NCBI RefSeq assembly: GCF_006443685.1
Contig: NZ_VFYP01000004.1
Location: 190,894-254,893 of the forward strand
Length of the DNA: 64,000 nucleotides
From: Rhizobium glycinendophyticum
GTDB lineage: Bacteria > Pseudomonadota > Alphaproteobacteria > Rhizobiales > Rhizobiaceae
Direction of reading: 5' to 3'
The position numbers and the translations under genes are program-made. The notes beneath the pieces were generated by a model. It made no database searches and was not told the DNA's origin. It saw only the letters and a list, made by a program, of their open reading frames with translations. Shown piece after piece: positions 8,117-17,780 of the stretch; position 1 is the first letter of the stretch; every line of letters starts with the position of its first letter.

Positions 8117-9286
8117 TCAAGTGTTGAATGAGATGACGAGAGGAAGATCAAACAGGCGGGCCCAGGCCTCGCTGCTCGCTCGTTGAATGTCGATGATCGA
8201 TGTCCCTAAGGTCCACCATCCGTTTCCAACTGCAATAATGGCGTCAGGGCGGTGGAACGCCGATTGCAAAACCGGCCACACGAGGAGCTGCTCGTAGCAG
8301 ACCAGCGGCGCGACTTTTGCAGTGCCGACCTCGACGACGGAGTTGGCGAAGAAATGTGCCCGCGCGCCAGCTACATCATCACCACCACCAATCAAGCGTC
8401 TCCAAGGCTGCCACATCGATCCAGGCACCGGCATCCTCTCCCGGTAAAGAATCTCCGTCCTCTGAGAGGATATCGTCACGAGCACGTTGTCATAGCCGCG
8501 ACCATCGATAAGCGCCGCTCCAGCGATGACCGTCAGTTCCGTCCCGGTGAGCCCCATATGCCAAAAGCGAGCCAGAGTCGGCGTCCAGAAACCAAGAGCG
8601 CTTTCCGGGAACACGACCGTCGTGCCCGGCGGGTGACGGCGAACAATGTCGATCAGATCTTGTTGCCGCTGGAGGGCCGCGTCGCGGCCAAGAGATGCAC
8701 CCATTTCCAGATCGACAGCGGTCCACGACGTCGGTAGGATCGGCGGCGTCCACTCAGCGGCGGACCAGAGCCAGAAGCCTGCCACGGCCAAGGCTGCAGC
8801 AGGCCGATACCGCGTCGTCATGACGATTAGGCCGGCTGCCATCGCTCCCAGACCCCACCATCCCCAGCCGGGAAACAGAACGCCTGCGGCGGTGATCGGA
8901 TGTGCCCATCCCAGGATGCCGAAGGGTGGAACCGCCATGGCGACGCATGCAGCCAGGTAGCGAAGCGGCTTTTGCCATCCCTTGCGATCGGCCCAGAGCA
9001 CCGCATGGACCGCCACGAAGGCGGAGGAGGCGACCAGCCATAGCAAGAGACCCGGCCAGATATCCGAGGAGTAGAAGTTCGCCGCACCCTGCGGCAGACC
9101 ACGCGATGCCGCGAGGAAATAGACAGCGGAAATGACGGACGCCTGGAGACGCGTCACCGCCAAGGACCAAAGCATCGGGAATGCCCCAGTGACGGGCAAG
9201 AGAAGCGCGTCACCGCTCCAGCCGATCCAGCCGGCGCTGATCGATAGTGTGACGAGCAGACCCGTTCGGACGAGCTCACGGCGCAT
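8117..9286 (-). CDS. traB: Conjugal transfer protein TraB (nitrilase-fold membrane protein)
   Basis: 389-residue protein with about five to six N-terminal membrane segments (residues 5-165) followed by a carbon-nitrogen hydrolase-like domain, the architecture of Ti TraB and distantly of apolipoprotein N-acyltransferase. Catalytic-like features are the VVFPESALGF block (Glu), the YRERMPVPG region (Lys/Arg position) and VAPLVCYEQLL (Cys), consistent with a Glu-Lys-Cys triad apart from the middle residue, which I cannot place with certainty. ATG 9286 overlaps the end of traF by 11 bases, suggesting coupled translation. In Ti plasmids TraB raises transfer efficiency but is not essential. Confidence 0.88.
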   Translation of the reverse strand: MRRELVRTGLLVTLSISAGWIGWSGDALLLPVTGAFPMLWSLAVTRLQASVISAVYFLAASRGLPQGAANFYSSDIWPGLLLWLVASSAFVAVHAVLWADRKGWQKPLRYLAACVAMAVPPFGILGWAHPITAAGVLFPGWGWWGLGAMAAGLIVMTTRYRPAAALAVAGFWLWSAAEWTPPILPTSWTAVDLEMGASLGRDAALQRQQDLIDIVRRHPPGTTVVFPESALGFWTPTLARFWHMGLTGTELTVIAGAALIDGRGYDNVLVTISSQRTEILYRERMPVPGSMWQPWRRLIGGGDDVAGARAHFFANSVVEVGTAKVAPLVCYEQLLVWPVLQSAFHRPDAIIAVGNGWWTLGTSIIDIQRASSEAWARLFDLPLVISFNT

Positions 9287-9842
9287 AGGTCCAGACCTCT
9301 CGCGCCAGTCCGAGGATTCCATCCATCGACAAAGGACCGGAGTACCGGCTGTCGAATGATCCCGGAAACTCGGAATGCAGGAAGACTGCGCCGGGCGGTA
9401 CGACTCCGCCATCGTAGTGCACCATCTCTCGACCCTGACCGTCTATCCGTGCAACGCGAGAGTGAGGGAGTGGCCGACCGTCGATGCGGACATCGTCATG
9501 GATCTCGATCACCTGTCCGGACGTCGCTACGACCGTCTTGATCAGAGGCGCAACGCGGCCCGCGCAGAGGCCGAAGCGCAGATATCCACGCGCACGCGCC
9601 TCGCGCATCGTGTCGGTGTTCGGTGGGCAAATGAAGACCAGATCGCCGACCAGGATCGGCCGATCGGGTTTGACGATCCGCCACAGGCCCAAGGGCTCGC
9701 TTGGTGTGAGATTGACCCTAAAACCCTGACCTCCGAGCAGTACAATGAGGCCAAGCGCAAACAGGCTGACGCTGCTGATCCGATAGAACCAGACGAGCCG
9801 TTTCATGCGCCGTAGCACTCTATGTCGATGACGCATCTTCAT
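9276..9842 (-). CDS. traF: Conjugal transfer signal-peptidase-like protein TraF
   Basis: 188-residue S26-family serine protease; in RP4 and Ti systems it matures and circularises the TrbC pilin. One N-terminal membrane segment (about residues 20-40) precedes the SPxG-like motif LTPSEPLGLW with Ser48 as likely nucleophile and a Lys102 (APLIKTVVATSG) as general base. Its start overlaps the traA stop by 4 bases (ATGA), and its end overlaps traB, so the three are translationally coupled. Confidence 0.93.
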   Translation of the reverse strand: MKMRHRHRVLRRMKRLVWFYRISSVSLFALGLIVLLGGQGFRVNLTPSEPLGLWRIVKPDRPILVGDLVFICPPNTDTMREARARGYLRFGLCAGRVAPLIKTVVATSGQVIEIHDDVRIDGRPLPHSRVARIDGQGREMVHYDGGVVPPGAVFLHSEFPGSFDSRYSGPLSMDGILGLAREVWTYAP

Positions 9843-12800
9843 TTTAGAGTAAGCCCCTGAGCCCTTGTCTGCCGCAGCGCTTCAGTCTGTTTGAGTGCCG
9901 TCACGCTGCGCTTGTGGGCAGACAGTTGCTGCACGGTCCGCATCGTGTTCCAGGCCTCTTGCACCTCGCTTTTCTGGGCGGCGTTCATACCTGACGTCAC
10001 CCGATGGAAAGCCTCGCCGGTGGTGTCCTTCGCGGCGAGGGGCAGGAAGGTTCTTTCCCCGAAGCGTTCGGTAACCGCCTTGGCGAAACCTTCGAGTTCA
10101 GCCTTCACCATTTTATCGGCGAGCGCATATTCGAGACCCGAGGGAAGGTCGTTGCGGTCGATGGCGTCACGCACCCGCTCCAGCACGCCTTTCGCATTTG
10201 ACGAGAGAGCCGGGATCTCCAGCGCAACCTGACGACGCACCGCCAGTTCTTCGGCGTGATTTCGACGCTCGGCATCGCCACGCTGGCGGAGATAATCGCT
10301 GATGCTGTCGGCGAGCGGCGTCACATTCTTGAGCGCCCGGTCCCGGTCCGATTTGTCAGCGCGGCTGGCGAGGATACCCGTCTTGCCCTTGAGGGCACCG
10401 AAGGTTTCAGGCTCGCTGGCGATCCTGGCGATGGTCTTTTCCGCAGCTGCCTGGTCGCGCAACATCGCATCGAGGTCGACGGCTTTGAAGGCGCTTTCCG
10501 GCTGCGCGTAGACGTGATGGAAGCGCATCGAGACTTCTTCCCATTGCTTCTTGAGCGCCGGGTCTGCAGCGAGCTTGTCCTCGACCGCCTGGTCGATCGA
10601 TTTCGGGAAGGTGGTGATACCGGCCACCATGGGCTTGGCCTCCTTTGCTGCAGTGGGAACTGTTCTGGCCGTCGATGTTGCAAAGCCGAGTTTGGCACCG
10701 ATGGCCGCAAGCTTGCCGGCGAGATCGACGAGCTTTTGCCTCTGCCGGACCGTCCATTCGAGACGGTCGCGCGCGACGGTTCTGGCGACGTTGACGATGT
10801 GAAGGCCGCGCGCCTCGGCAAAGCGGAGGGCCTGCCGGTAGATGCTGCCGCCGGCGTAATCGAGTGTCGTATCTTTGGAATTCCTGCGCGACAGGATCTC
10901 GACCAGACCGCCGGCTTTGGCGAAGGATCGGCGGCCGTAATAGACGCCGAGATCTTCACGGTGGCGGGTCATCGCCACATAGGTAAGGTGACGATCCAGC
11001 GAAAGGGGCGCCAGCACCTTGACCCGGTCTACGGTCGCGCCCTGGCTCTTGTGCACCGTAGTCGCATAGCCGTGATCGATATTGTTGTAGAAGCGCTGTT
11101 CGACCGTAACCTGGGCGCGATGTTCGCCATCGCCAATCACGGCCACGAGGCGACCCGGTGTGGCTTCCAGCACCTTGCCCAGCATGCCGTTCTTGACGCC
11201 AAGCGAACTCTCGTTTTTCAGGAAGACAATCTGGTCGCCGGCAGCAAAGCTTCTGACACCGTCATCCGTCTTGAACGGCGAACCGTGCTCGATAATGCCG
11301 CGCTCGATCAGTTTCGTGCGCGCCAGCTCATTCAGCATGCGGACGTCACGGCGCAGGTGCGCAAGGATCAATGTGGACTTGGCAGGATCGTATTCGCGGT
11401 TCCAGTCCGAGATGAGGTTGGTCACCGCATCGGCCTTCAGCTCTGAGCCAATCATCTTGCCATTAGATTGATAGGCTACGAGGGCTTTGCCGACATGGCT
11501 GCGCGCGAGATCGAGCGATGCGTCGCGCATCCATTGCTCTCGCTGGCGATAGATTTTTTCAAGTTCTGCATAGCCGATACGATCGGCAATAGCGCGGAAG
11601 GCAGCACCCGCCTGGATCGGCTGAAGCTGCTCAGGATCGCCGACAAGCACGAGCTTGGCGCCAGCTCTGGTGACGGCTTTGACGAATGTCGCCATCTGCC
11701 GCGACGACACCATGCCGGCCTCGTCCAGAACAAAGATACTCTTGTCGTCGAGCTGGTCGCGACCCTGGTTCCATCGGAGTTCCCAAGACGATAGGGTACG
11801 GGAGAAAATGCCCGCTTCCCTCTCCAGACCTTCAGCCGCCTTGCCGGCAAGCGCACCACCGACGACACGATAGCCGGCAGCCTCCCATGCCTCGCGCGCA
11901 GCCCTCATCATCGTGGTCTTGCCGGCGCCGGCGCGGCCGATCACGGCGGCAACCCGTTCAAAACCAGCGACATGTTCGATGGCGACTTTCTGCTCATCGG
12001 AAAGACGTGCATGGCGCGCGAGGGTCGCCTCGAGCACCGGTTTCCGGACGCCATGCGAAGACCGCTGCGAGAGCCAGATCGCGCGCTTGGCCATCTCAGC
12101 CTCGAGGCGGATCAGCTCGCGTGTCGTGTATTTTGCCGGCGCACAGATCCCGGTCACGAAGTCCAGGCGTTCGCGATCGAGCCGGAGGGTTTCCGGGCTC
12201 TGCAGGATGCGCGCCATCAGGCTTTGGAAGAGGCCTGCATCATCGATATAGCGATGCAGGATCTTCGCGACATCGCGCTCGTCGAAGACGCTCTTCTCCC
12301 GCGTAATCATGTCGAGCACGATCTGCGGATTGCGTAGGATGCGGCGGGCGTTCTCAGCCCGACGTTCCTCTTGAAGCTCCAGCCGTTCGAGCGCAGCTTT
12401 CTCCTCCGCAGCTTCCGCTTTCCGCTCGATCGCCTTCGTGCCGACGCCGAGATGGATCGTCGGGGTCAGCTCAATGCCCTGCTTCTCGAAGGACCGACCA
12501 TCGATCCTGATATCGAGACCGGCAAGTGCCAGGTGCCTGTTCTGGCAGGCGAACCATCCGTCGCGAAACGCGTTGAAATCATCAAGCCCACCGGCCCAAA
12601 GCTCATAGACGATTTTGCCGCTGTCATTGCGCAGCGCCTTGCCGTCCGGTCCCACGGCGGCCACCTTCTTCGGCCCGAACCCGTCCTCGGTCAACGGCCG
12701 CAACGTCGTCATCAGATGGATGTGCGGATTGCCAGGCGCGTTGTGGAATACCCAGTCTGCCACCATGCCCTGAGCTGTGATGTGCCGCGCCACAAAGTCC

Positions 12801-13147
12801 CTGACGAGCTCGATGTTCTGCTCGGCCGAGAGTTCAATCGGCAAGGCGATGGTCACGTCCTTTGCAAGCTGCGCATCAGACCGTTTCTCGAACTCCTCGA
12901 CCTTGTTCCAGAACGCTTCCGAAGCTCCCGAGACAACCCGATCGGCAATCATCGATTGCAGCCATTCAGGCGCATCGGCGGGGATGATAAACTCCTCATG
13001 AAGCAGACCCCGCTTGCGGGTGTAGTCGGTCGTCCGGGCTTCCCGCTCATAGTCCATCTTGGCGCAATGGCGATACGCCGCCGACAGCACCGCGCTGCGG
13101 CCGGAGCCGCGGGCGACGATGCTGACTGAGAAATGCGGGACCGCCAT
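9839..13147 (-). CDS. traA: Relaxase-helicase TraA
   Basis: 1,102-residue conjugative relaxase of the Ti/MOBQ type. It nicks oriT, stays joined to the DNA 5' end and unwinds the strand. The N-terminal MobA/MobL domain has the start MAVPHFSVSIVARG, a candidate catalytic tyrosine within KMDYEREARTTDY, and the metal-binding NPHIHLMTTLRP motif near residue 150. The helicase part carries Walker A (GRAGAGKTTM), Walker B-like FVLDEAGMVSS, and later RecD-like motifs (YATTVHKSQGATVD, TYVAMTRHREDLGVYY). ATG 13147 is the family start; an upstream in-frame codon at 13171 is unlikely. First gene of traAFBH, transcribed away from oriT. Confidence 0.96.
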   Translation of the reverse strand: MAVPHFSVSIVARGSGRSAVLSAAYRHCAKMDYEREARTTDYTRKRGLLHEEFIIPADAPEWLQSMIADRVVSGASEAFWNKVEEFEKRSDAQLAKDVTIALPIELSAEQNIELVRDFVARHITAQGMVADWVFHNAPGNPHIHLMTTLRPLTEDGFGPKKVAAVGPDGKALRNDSGKIVYELWAGGLDDFNAFRDGWFACQNRHLALAGLDIRIDGRSFEKQGIELTPTIHLGVGTKAIERKAEAAEEKAALERLELQEERRAENARRILRNPQIVLDMITREKSVFDERDVAKILHRYIDDAGLFQSLMARILQSPETLRLDRERLDFVTGICAPAKYTTRELIRLEAEMAKRAIWLSQRSSHGVRKPVLEATLARHARLSDEQKVAIEHVAGFERVAAVIGRAGAGKTTMMRAAREAWEAAGYRVVGGALAGKAAEGLEREAGIFSRTLSSWELRWNQGRDQLDDKSIFVLDEAGMVSSRQMATFVKAVTRAGAKLVLVGDPEQLQPIQAGAAFRAIADRIGYAELEKIYRQREQWMRDASLDLARSHVGKALVAYQSNGKMIGSELKADAVTNLISDWNREYDPAKSTLILAHLRRDVRMLNELARTKLIERGIIEHGSPFKTDDGVRSFAAGDQIVFLKNESSLGVKNGMLGKVLEATPGRLVAVIGDGEHRAQVTVEQRFYNNIDHGYATTVHKSQGATVDRVKVLAPLSLDRHLTYVAMTRHREDLGVYYGRRSFAKAGGLVEILSRRNSKDTTLDYAGGSIYRQALRFAEARGLHIVNVARTVARDRLEWTVRQRQKLVDLAGKLAAIGAKLGFATSTARTVPTAAKEAKPMVAGITTFPKSIDQAVEDKLAADPALKKQWEEVSMRFHHVYAQPESAFKAVDLDAMLRDQAAAEKTIARIASEPETFGALKGKTGILASRADKSDRDRALKNVTPLADSISDYLRQRGDAERRNHAEELAVRRQVALEIPALSSNAKGVLERVRDAIDRNDLPSGLEYALADKMVKAELEGFAKAVTERFGERTFLPLAAKDTTGEAFHRVTSGMNAAQKSEVQEAWNTMRTVQQLSAHKRSVTALKQTEALRQTRAQGLTLK

Positions 13148-13202
13148 GAAGAGACAAGCTCCTTCGATCAAATAAAATCATTGCGTTGGACAGGAGCTGG
13201 TG

Positions 13203-13321
13203 GCCCCGCCAAGGGGCAGAAGCAGAGCGTCGCATCAGCGACGTATAATTGCGCCCTTCGGATCCGTTCCTGCGAACGGACGGGATGATGCTCAAATGCG
13301 TAGGCTTCGCCTACTCGCATT
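13203..13321 (+). other. oriT: Origin of transfer oriT with nic site
   Basis: Lies between the divergent traA and traC genes, as in Ti plasmids. A 6-base inverted repeat (CGTCGC 13228-13233, GCGACG 13238-13243) is followed after 10 bases by ATTGCG/CCCTT. That matches the RSF1010/Ti nick consensus (TGCG^CCCT), putting the nick between 13253 and 13254 on the plus strand. Flanking hairpins are GCCCC/GGGGC (13203-13217), TCCGTTC/GAACGGA (13263-13280) and a bulged stem around GTAGGC-TTC-GCCTAC (13295-13321). Polarity implies that sequence to the right, starting with traC, enters the recipient first. Confidence 0.88.
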
Positions 13322-13330
13322 TCTGTTAGT

Positions 13331-13348
13331 AGATCGGCACGCCGATCT
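13331..13348. promoter_or_regulatory. 18-base palindrome in the traA-traC intergenic region
   Basis: AGATCGGC-AC-GCCGATCT is a perfect inverted repeat with 8-base arms and a 2-base centre. It lies 54 bases before traC and beside oriT. Length and symmetry suit a dimeric regulator, but it lacks the TGCA core of a tra box. It might bind TraR with its altered recognition helix, or be an oriT accessory site. Confidence 0.5.
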
Positions 13349-13402
13349 GAACGACTCTGGCCGCGTGATCCATGTCATGCAGCAACAGAGGACAATCCAG
13401 AG

Positions 13403-13699
13403 ATGAAGAAGCCATCCTCCAAGATCCGCGAAGAAATCGCCAAACTCCAGGAGCAGCTCAAGCACGCGGAAACGAGAGAGGCAGAGCGCATCGGTCGCAT
13501 CGCGCTTCGGGCAGGGCTTGGCGAGATCGAAATCGAGGAGACCAACCTTCAGGCGGCGTTCGAGGAATTGGCGAAGCGCTTTCGCGGAGGCAAACCCGGC
13601 ACGAGCGGACGGAAAGGGGCAGGCGACAGCAGCACGGGCGGCGGGCAATCCGAGGCGCTCGCGTCTAGCAAGGCTTCGAGCGGCGCTGGCGAGGCTTGA
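13403..13699 (+). CDS. traC: Conjugal transfer protein TraC
   Basis: 98-residue relaxosome accessory protein of the Ti type. The N-terminal half is a charged coiled coil ([20 protein letters not shown]), the middle carries the TraC-typical [10 protein letters not shown], and the tail is glycine/serine rich. ATG 13403 opens the rightward traCDG operon beside oriT. It probably helps TraA to bind or process oriT, as reported for the Ti/RSF1010 family. traD follows after 4 bases. Confidence 0.9.
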   Translation: MKKPSSKIREEIAKLQEQLKHAETREAERIGRIALRAGLGEIEIEETNLQAAFEELAKRFRGGKPGTSGRKGAGDSSTGGGQSEALASSKASSGAGEA

Positions 13700-13703
13700 G
13701 CGG

Positions 13704-13919
13704 ATGAGCAGGAACGCAACGTCCGACGCCCGAAAGAAGGACACGCGCGACAAGATCGAGCTTGGCGGCCTGATCGTCAAAGCCGGTCTCCGCTACGAGA
13801 AGCGGGCGCTTCTGCTCGGCGCTTTGCTGGATCTGCAGCGTCGGCTGAAGTCCGACGACAGTGAGCGAGCACGATTGATCGCGATGGGAGCGGAGGCGTT
13901 CGGCAATGAAGGCGAATAA
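13704..13919 (+). CDS. traD: Conjugal transfer protein TraD
   Basis: 71-residue small protein. ATG 13704 ([17 protein letters not shown]) is chosen, 4 bases after the traC stop and behind a weak GAGCG site; the frame extends upstream inside traC without homology. The [19 protein letters not shown] segment is the recognised TraD/MobD pattern. It overlaps traG by 14 bases, implying coupled translation. Probable role in relaxosome assembly or coupling to TraG, inferred from its position. Confidence 0.9.
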   Translation: MSRNATSDARKKDTRDKIELGGLIVKAGLRYEKRALLLGALLDLQRRLKSDDSERARLIAMGAEAFGNEGE

Positions 13920-15840
13920 GATCGCTCTCGTCATTCTACCTGGGGTCATGATTGGCGCAGCGATGTTTGCGCTCACCGGCATTGAGACGTGGCTTGCCGG
14001 GTTCGGAAAGACCGAGGCGGCAAAGCTCGCGCTTGGACGGGCAGGGGTCGCGGCGCCATACTTGGCGGCTGCCGCCCTTGGCTTGATTTTCCTGTTCGTA
14101 ACAGCCGGATCAGCCAGCATCCGTGCCGCGGGCATTGGTGCCACAATCGCAAACGCCGCAGTTATCCTGACAGCGTGCGTGCGGGAGGGAGTGCGGCTTG
14201 CAACACTTTCCTCGCAGGTACCGGCGGAGAAACCCGCACTGTCCTATCTAGATCCGTCGACCATGATCGGCGCGGCTGCAGCACTGATGTCTGGCTGTTT
14301 CGCAATGCGCGTAACGCTGGTTGGTAACGCCGCCTTCGCGCGGGCAGCACCGAAGCGCGTTACTGGCAGACGTGCCTTGCACGGCGAGGCTGACTGGATG
14401 ACAATAGTCGAAGCCGCCAAGCTCTTCTCGGCCAGTGGCGGCATCGTAGTCGGCGAGCGGTACCGGGTCGACCGCGACGGTGTCGCCGGCGTTTCGTTCC
14501 GTGCCGATAACAGCGAGACTTGGGGCGCCGGCGGCAAGTCCCCGCTGCTCTGCTTCGACGGATCGTTCGGTTCCTCGCATGGCATCGTCTTCGCCGGATC
14601 GGGTGGTTACAAGACGACCTCCGTTACGGTCCCGACAGCGCTCAAGTGGAGTGGCTCGCTCATCCTGCTCGATCCCTCGAACGAGGTCGCTCCCATGGTC
14701 TCGAGGCATCGGGAAGAGGCTGGCCGTCGTGTACGGATCCTCGATCCGCGCAAACCCGCGACCGGCTTCAACGCCCTCGACTGGGTAGGTCAATTCGGCG
14801 GCACGAAGGAGGAGGACATCGCCTCGGTCGCATCGTGGATCATGAGTGATATCGGTCGCGCGAGCGGGGTCCGTGACGACTTCTTCCGTGCCTCAGGCCT
14901 GCAGCTCCTGACCGCGATCATCGCCGATGTTTGCCTCTCCGGGCATACGCCGAAGGAAAAGCAGACGCTCCGCCAGGTCCGAGCCAATCTTGCAGAGCCT
15001 GAGCCACAGTTGCGCAAGCGCTTGCAGGAAATATACGACAATTCCGGCTCGGACTTCGTGAAGGAAAACGTCGCCGCCTTCGTCAACATGACGCCGGAAA
15101 CCTTCTCCGGCGTCTATGCCAATGCCATCAAGGAGACGCATTGGCTCTCATACCAAAACTATGCAGCGCTCGTTTCAGGGTCGACATTCCGGACCGAAGA
15201 CATTGCGTCGGGCAAAACGGACGTGTTCATCAATATCGACCTGAAGACGTTGGAGACCCACAGCGGAGTGGCACGCGTCGTGATCGGCTCGTTTCTGAAC
15301 GCGATCTACAACCGCGACAGCGCAATGGAAGGCCGCGCCCTCTTCCTCCTCGATGAGGTCGCCCGTCTCGGTTACTTGCGCATTTTGGAGACCGCCCGTG
15401 ACGCCGGTCGCAAGTACGGCATCACGCTGACGATGATCTATCAGTCGATCGGCCAGCTGCGCGAAATCTATGGCGGGCGAGACGCATCGAGCAAATGGTT
15501 CGAGAGCGCGAGCTGGATCAGTTTTGCCGCCATCAACGATCCGGAAACCGCAGACTACATCTCTCGCCGCTGCGGCATGACGACGGTCGAGATCGATCAG
15601 GTCAGTCGCAGCTTCCAGTCGCGCGGGTCATCGCGGACAAGGTCGAAGCAACTGGCTGCTCGGCCACTCATCCAGCCACATGAAGTGCTGCGCATGAGGG
15701 CGGATGAGCAGATCGTGTTCACCGCGGGCAATGCGCCACTTAGATGCGGGCGCGCCATCTGGTTTCGGCGGAAGGATATGACAGCATGCGTTGAGCAGAG
15801 CAGGTTTTGGCGGCGCGAAGCGCCTGCAGACCAACAATGA
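13906..15840 (+). CDS. traG: Type IV coupling protein TraG
   Basis: 644-residue VirD4/TraG ATPase that brings the relaxosome to the secretion channel. N-terminal membrane segments lie at about residues 5-25, 48-70, 75-92 and 118-140. Walker A is [11 protein letters not shown] at residues 229-239 and Walker B is [12 protein letters not shown]. The conserved TraG segment [15 protein letters not shown] is also present. It starts inside the end of traD. The downstream side has no further tra gene, so it closes the traCDG operon. Confidence 0.96.
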   Translation: MKANKIALVILPGVMIGAAMFALTGIETWLAGFGKTEAAKLALGRAGVAAPYLAAAALGLIFLFVTAGSASIRAAGIGATIANAAVILTACVREGVRLATLSSQVPAEKPALSYLDPSTMIGAAAALMSGCFAMRVTLVGNAAFARAAPKRVTGRRALHGEADWMTIVEAAKLFSASGGIVVGERYRVDRDGVAGVSFRADNSETWGAGGKSPLLCFDGSFGSSHGIVFAGSGGYKTTSVTVPTALKWSGSLILLDPSNEVAPMVSRHREEAGRRVRILDPRKPATGFNALDWVGQFGGTKEEDIASVASWIMSDIGRASGVRDDFFRASGLQLLTAIIADVCLSGHTPKEKQTLRQVRANLAEPEPQLRKRLQEIYDNSGSDFVKENVAAFVNMTPETFSGVYANAIKETHWLSYQNYAALVSGSTFRTEDIASGKTDVFINIDLKTLETHSGVARVVIGSFLNAIYNRDSAMEGRALFLLDEVARLGYLRILETARDAGRKYGITLTMIYQSIGQLREIYGGRDASSKWFESASWISFAAINDPETADYISRRCGMTTVEIDQVSRSFQSRGSSRTRSKQLAARPLIQPHEVLRMRADEQIVFTAGNAPLRCGRAIWFRRKDMTACVEQSRFWRREAPADQQ

Positions 15841-16009
15841 AGAGTATCGGAGAAATCAGCATAGCGACGACCGCCAGGGCGTGATTTCGGGAATTCTCGT
15901 CATGCTTCGGTCGGATAACGGGCAGCCGCGGGAGGCTCAGCATAGCGCCGCGCTAGCGGAAGCCGGGACCGACTGCCCCCGTCCGAGGCATTCTTCTTGA
16001 GAAGGTCGT

Positions 16010-16268
16010 CTACTCGTCGGAGACCCCTTCGGTCAGTCCGTTGAAAACCTCTATCATCGCGTTGGTGAAGGCTTGGCCGGGAGCGTTTCCCGCCAAGCGG
16101 ACGTCTTCCTCGCAGCCACCGCTAGCAGCACGAGCAAGTTCATATCCCTGATCTGCGACGATCTGCTTGGCCACTTCGATCGTCCAAAGTCCGAAGTCTC
16201 CGCGGCTGTCGATCTGGATGGCGTCTTCCGTCTGCGTCTCCCGTGATGGTTCGTCGTCTTCTTTTCAT
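16010..16268 (-). pseudogene. Small hypothetical protein gene, one-base frameshift after the start
   Basis: Reading the minus strand from 16265 to the TAG at 16010-16012 gives an uninterrupted natural-looking protein of about 84 residues, including KEDDEPSRETQTEDAIQID, GDFGLWTIEVAKQIVADQGY and AGNAPGQAFTNAMIEVFNGL. It has no start codon of its own. ATG 16268 precedes it in another frame within ATGAAAAGAAG, and removing one A from the A-run joins the two. I do not recognise the family. It is the first of a run of damaged minus-strand genes. Confidence 0.55.
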
Positions 16269-16417
16269 GGGCGTTGCGCAACGACAAGCGTGAGACAACG
16301 ATGTGGTGAGGCAACGGCCGACCTTAAGGGACCCAACGACCGTGCGCATCTACGCCAAGCCCGACGATAGTGCTCATCACCGATTGCGGCGGTCCGCTGT
16401 CGGCCCAAACCGGTCAC

Positions 16418-17151
16418 TCAGACGCTAACATGACTGCTGATCAATCCATCGGCGGCGAACCGATGAACGATAATCATGGGCGGATCGTTCACGGCAGGAA
16501 CGCTAGGGCCTCCGAACCAAAGTGGGTTCGCGGGGCAGATCGAGCCGCAAATGTGAGTAGGAATCGCCGCCAGGGTCGCGCTCATAGGTCGGTGTACGTG
16601 ACCGGACGAGATTGCCAGTGGTCTAACGGAGCGCTGGTTCAAAAGTGCACTTAGCTTCTCTCGTCCCTGCGCGATGACCGCGTCAATCGGTGGAATTCCG
16701 CATGGAACGACGTGGTGGTGCGTGAAAATGAATGTTGACTGTGCTCCCGGCAGATCCAGAGTTTGTTTCAGCCAGTCCAGATGTTGAGCTACGTCTCCGG
16801 CCGCCGATCCATATAGGGTAGTGTCCAACCCTACCAACCGAATTCCGCCGAACTCGGCTCTGAAATGAATAGCTTCCCTGCTATCGACCTGACCGTAACG
16901 ATTCGTAAATGCCGAGCTAAGCGCACGCCGATTGTCTGAATTTCCTGGAACCACCAAAATGGGACAATTTAGCTCGTTAAGGCGCCCCCCTATTTCAGGA
17001 TATCCCTCGGTCCACCCTTATCGATGAGGTCTCAAGATACCACAACTGCATCAGGCTTGATTTCCGCCAGCCATGACACTGCACGAGTGAGACGCGACAA
17101 ATTTTCGTTGCCCGGCGCAGCGTGGATATCGGAAATTTGCGCAACAATCAT
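16418..17151 (-). pseudogene. Calcineurin-like metallophosphoesterase, broken
   Basis: Both halves of a CpdA/Icc-type phosphodiesterase are visible. The N-terminal part from ATG 17151 reads MIVAQISDIHAAPGNENLSR with the DxH motif and ends at an in-frame TGA where the GD motif should be (VVVS-stop-DLIDKGG). After a frame change the rest runs to 16418 with GNSDN in place of GNHD, THHHVVP and GHVH. At least one stop and one frameshift remove function. It belonged to a family that hydrolyses cyclic nucleotides or phosphodiesters. Confidence 0.8.
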
Positions 17152-17400
17152 CTTGCACCTCGTAAACTCGCTGTCCCACCGTAGGGCCGAATACCTGTCG
17201 GCGGAAGATGCCGTCGAGCCGAGCGATAATTCTCTATCGGATTGAGACAAGTCAGCTTATGACCGCATTTGGCGCGAAGCCGCCGGACTTTTAGCCTGCG
17301 GGAGGATCGTGACCCGAATGGGCGAAGACCGAACGCGGGCTTCGTTCGCGCGATCGAATAGAGCCGTGCGCCGGAGGCGGACCGCCAAAACACGATTGCG

Positions 17401-17715
17401 TTGCCAGATCACGATCATGAATCGATGGCACCGGAACGATTCAAAACTCTCGTTGGACGGCACTTTCCAGAAACACGATCATGTCAGCATGATCAACCGC
17501 CCTATTACCTTTATGTCGAGCGGACAGACCTGACGCAAAACATGGCCCGCTTCTATGCGATGTTCATGGAGCCAAACCTGTTCGGGGAGGCTTGCCTGAT
17601 GTGATGTTCGGGTCGTATCGGAACGAGCGGGCAACGATGAGCCCATTTTGAAACCGAGCGTGAAGCCGTCGGTCTGTTTCTCAAACTCCTCCGACAGAAA
17701 AAGCGCCGCGGCTAA
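17401..17715 (+). pseudogene. WGR-domain protein with two in-frame TGA codons
   Basis: One frame from 17401 to the TAA at 17713-17715 carries a WGR domain (poly-ADP-ribose-polymerase-type nucleic-acid-binding module): YYLYVERTDLTQNMARFYAM, EPNLFGEACLM, then stop, CSGRIGTSGQR, stop, AHFETEREAVGLFLKLLRQ. The WGR tryptophan is replaced (SGR) and the TGA codons are at 17602-17604 and near 17638. No frameshift is needed between the parts. It precedes the nuclease gene, a common pairing on rhizobial plasmids as I recall it. Confidence 0.75.
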
Positions 17716-17780
17716 TCAGCCGTGGCCCGAAAAACGCGCGCCGGCAACTGATTTGAGACTCGTGAACTTGAAGGATAGGA

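Noticed and set aside
10256..11446. 396-codon frame antisense to traA
   Set aside because: Overlaps conserved TraA helicase motifs on the other strand; no independent support.
15740..15943. 67-codon minus-strand frame with a membrane-like segment ([18 protein letters not shown])
   Set aside because: Half of it is antisense to the end of traG and no ribosome site is visible; real existence unproven.
17401..17715. TGA read as an amino acid in the WGR frame
   Set aside because: No selenocysteine element or alternative code evidence; the WGR tryptophan itself is also lost, so decay is simpler.
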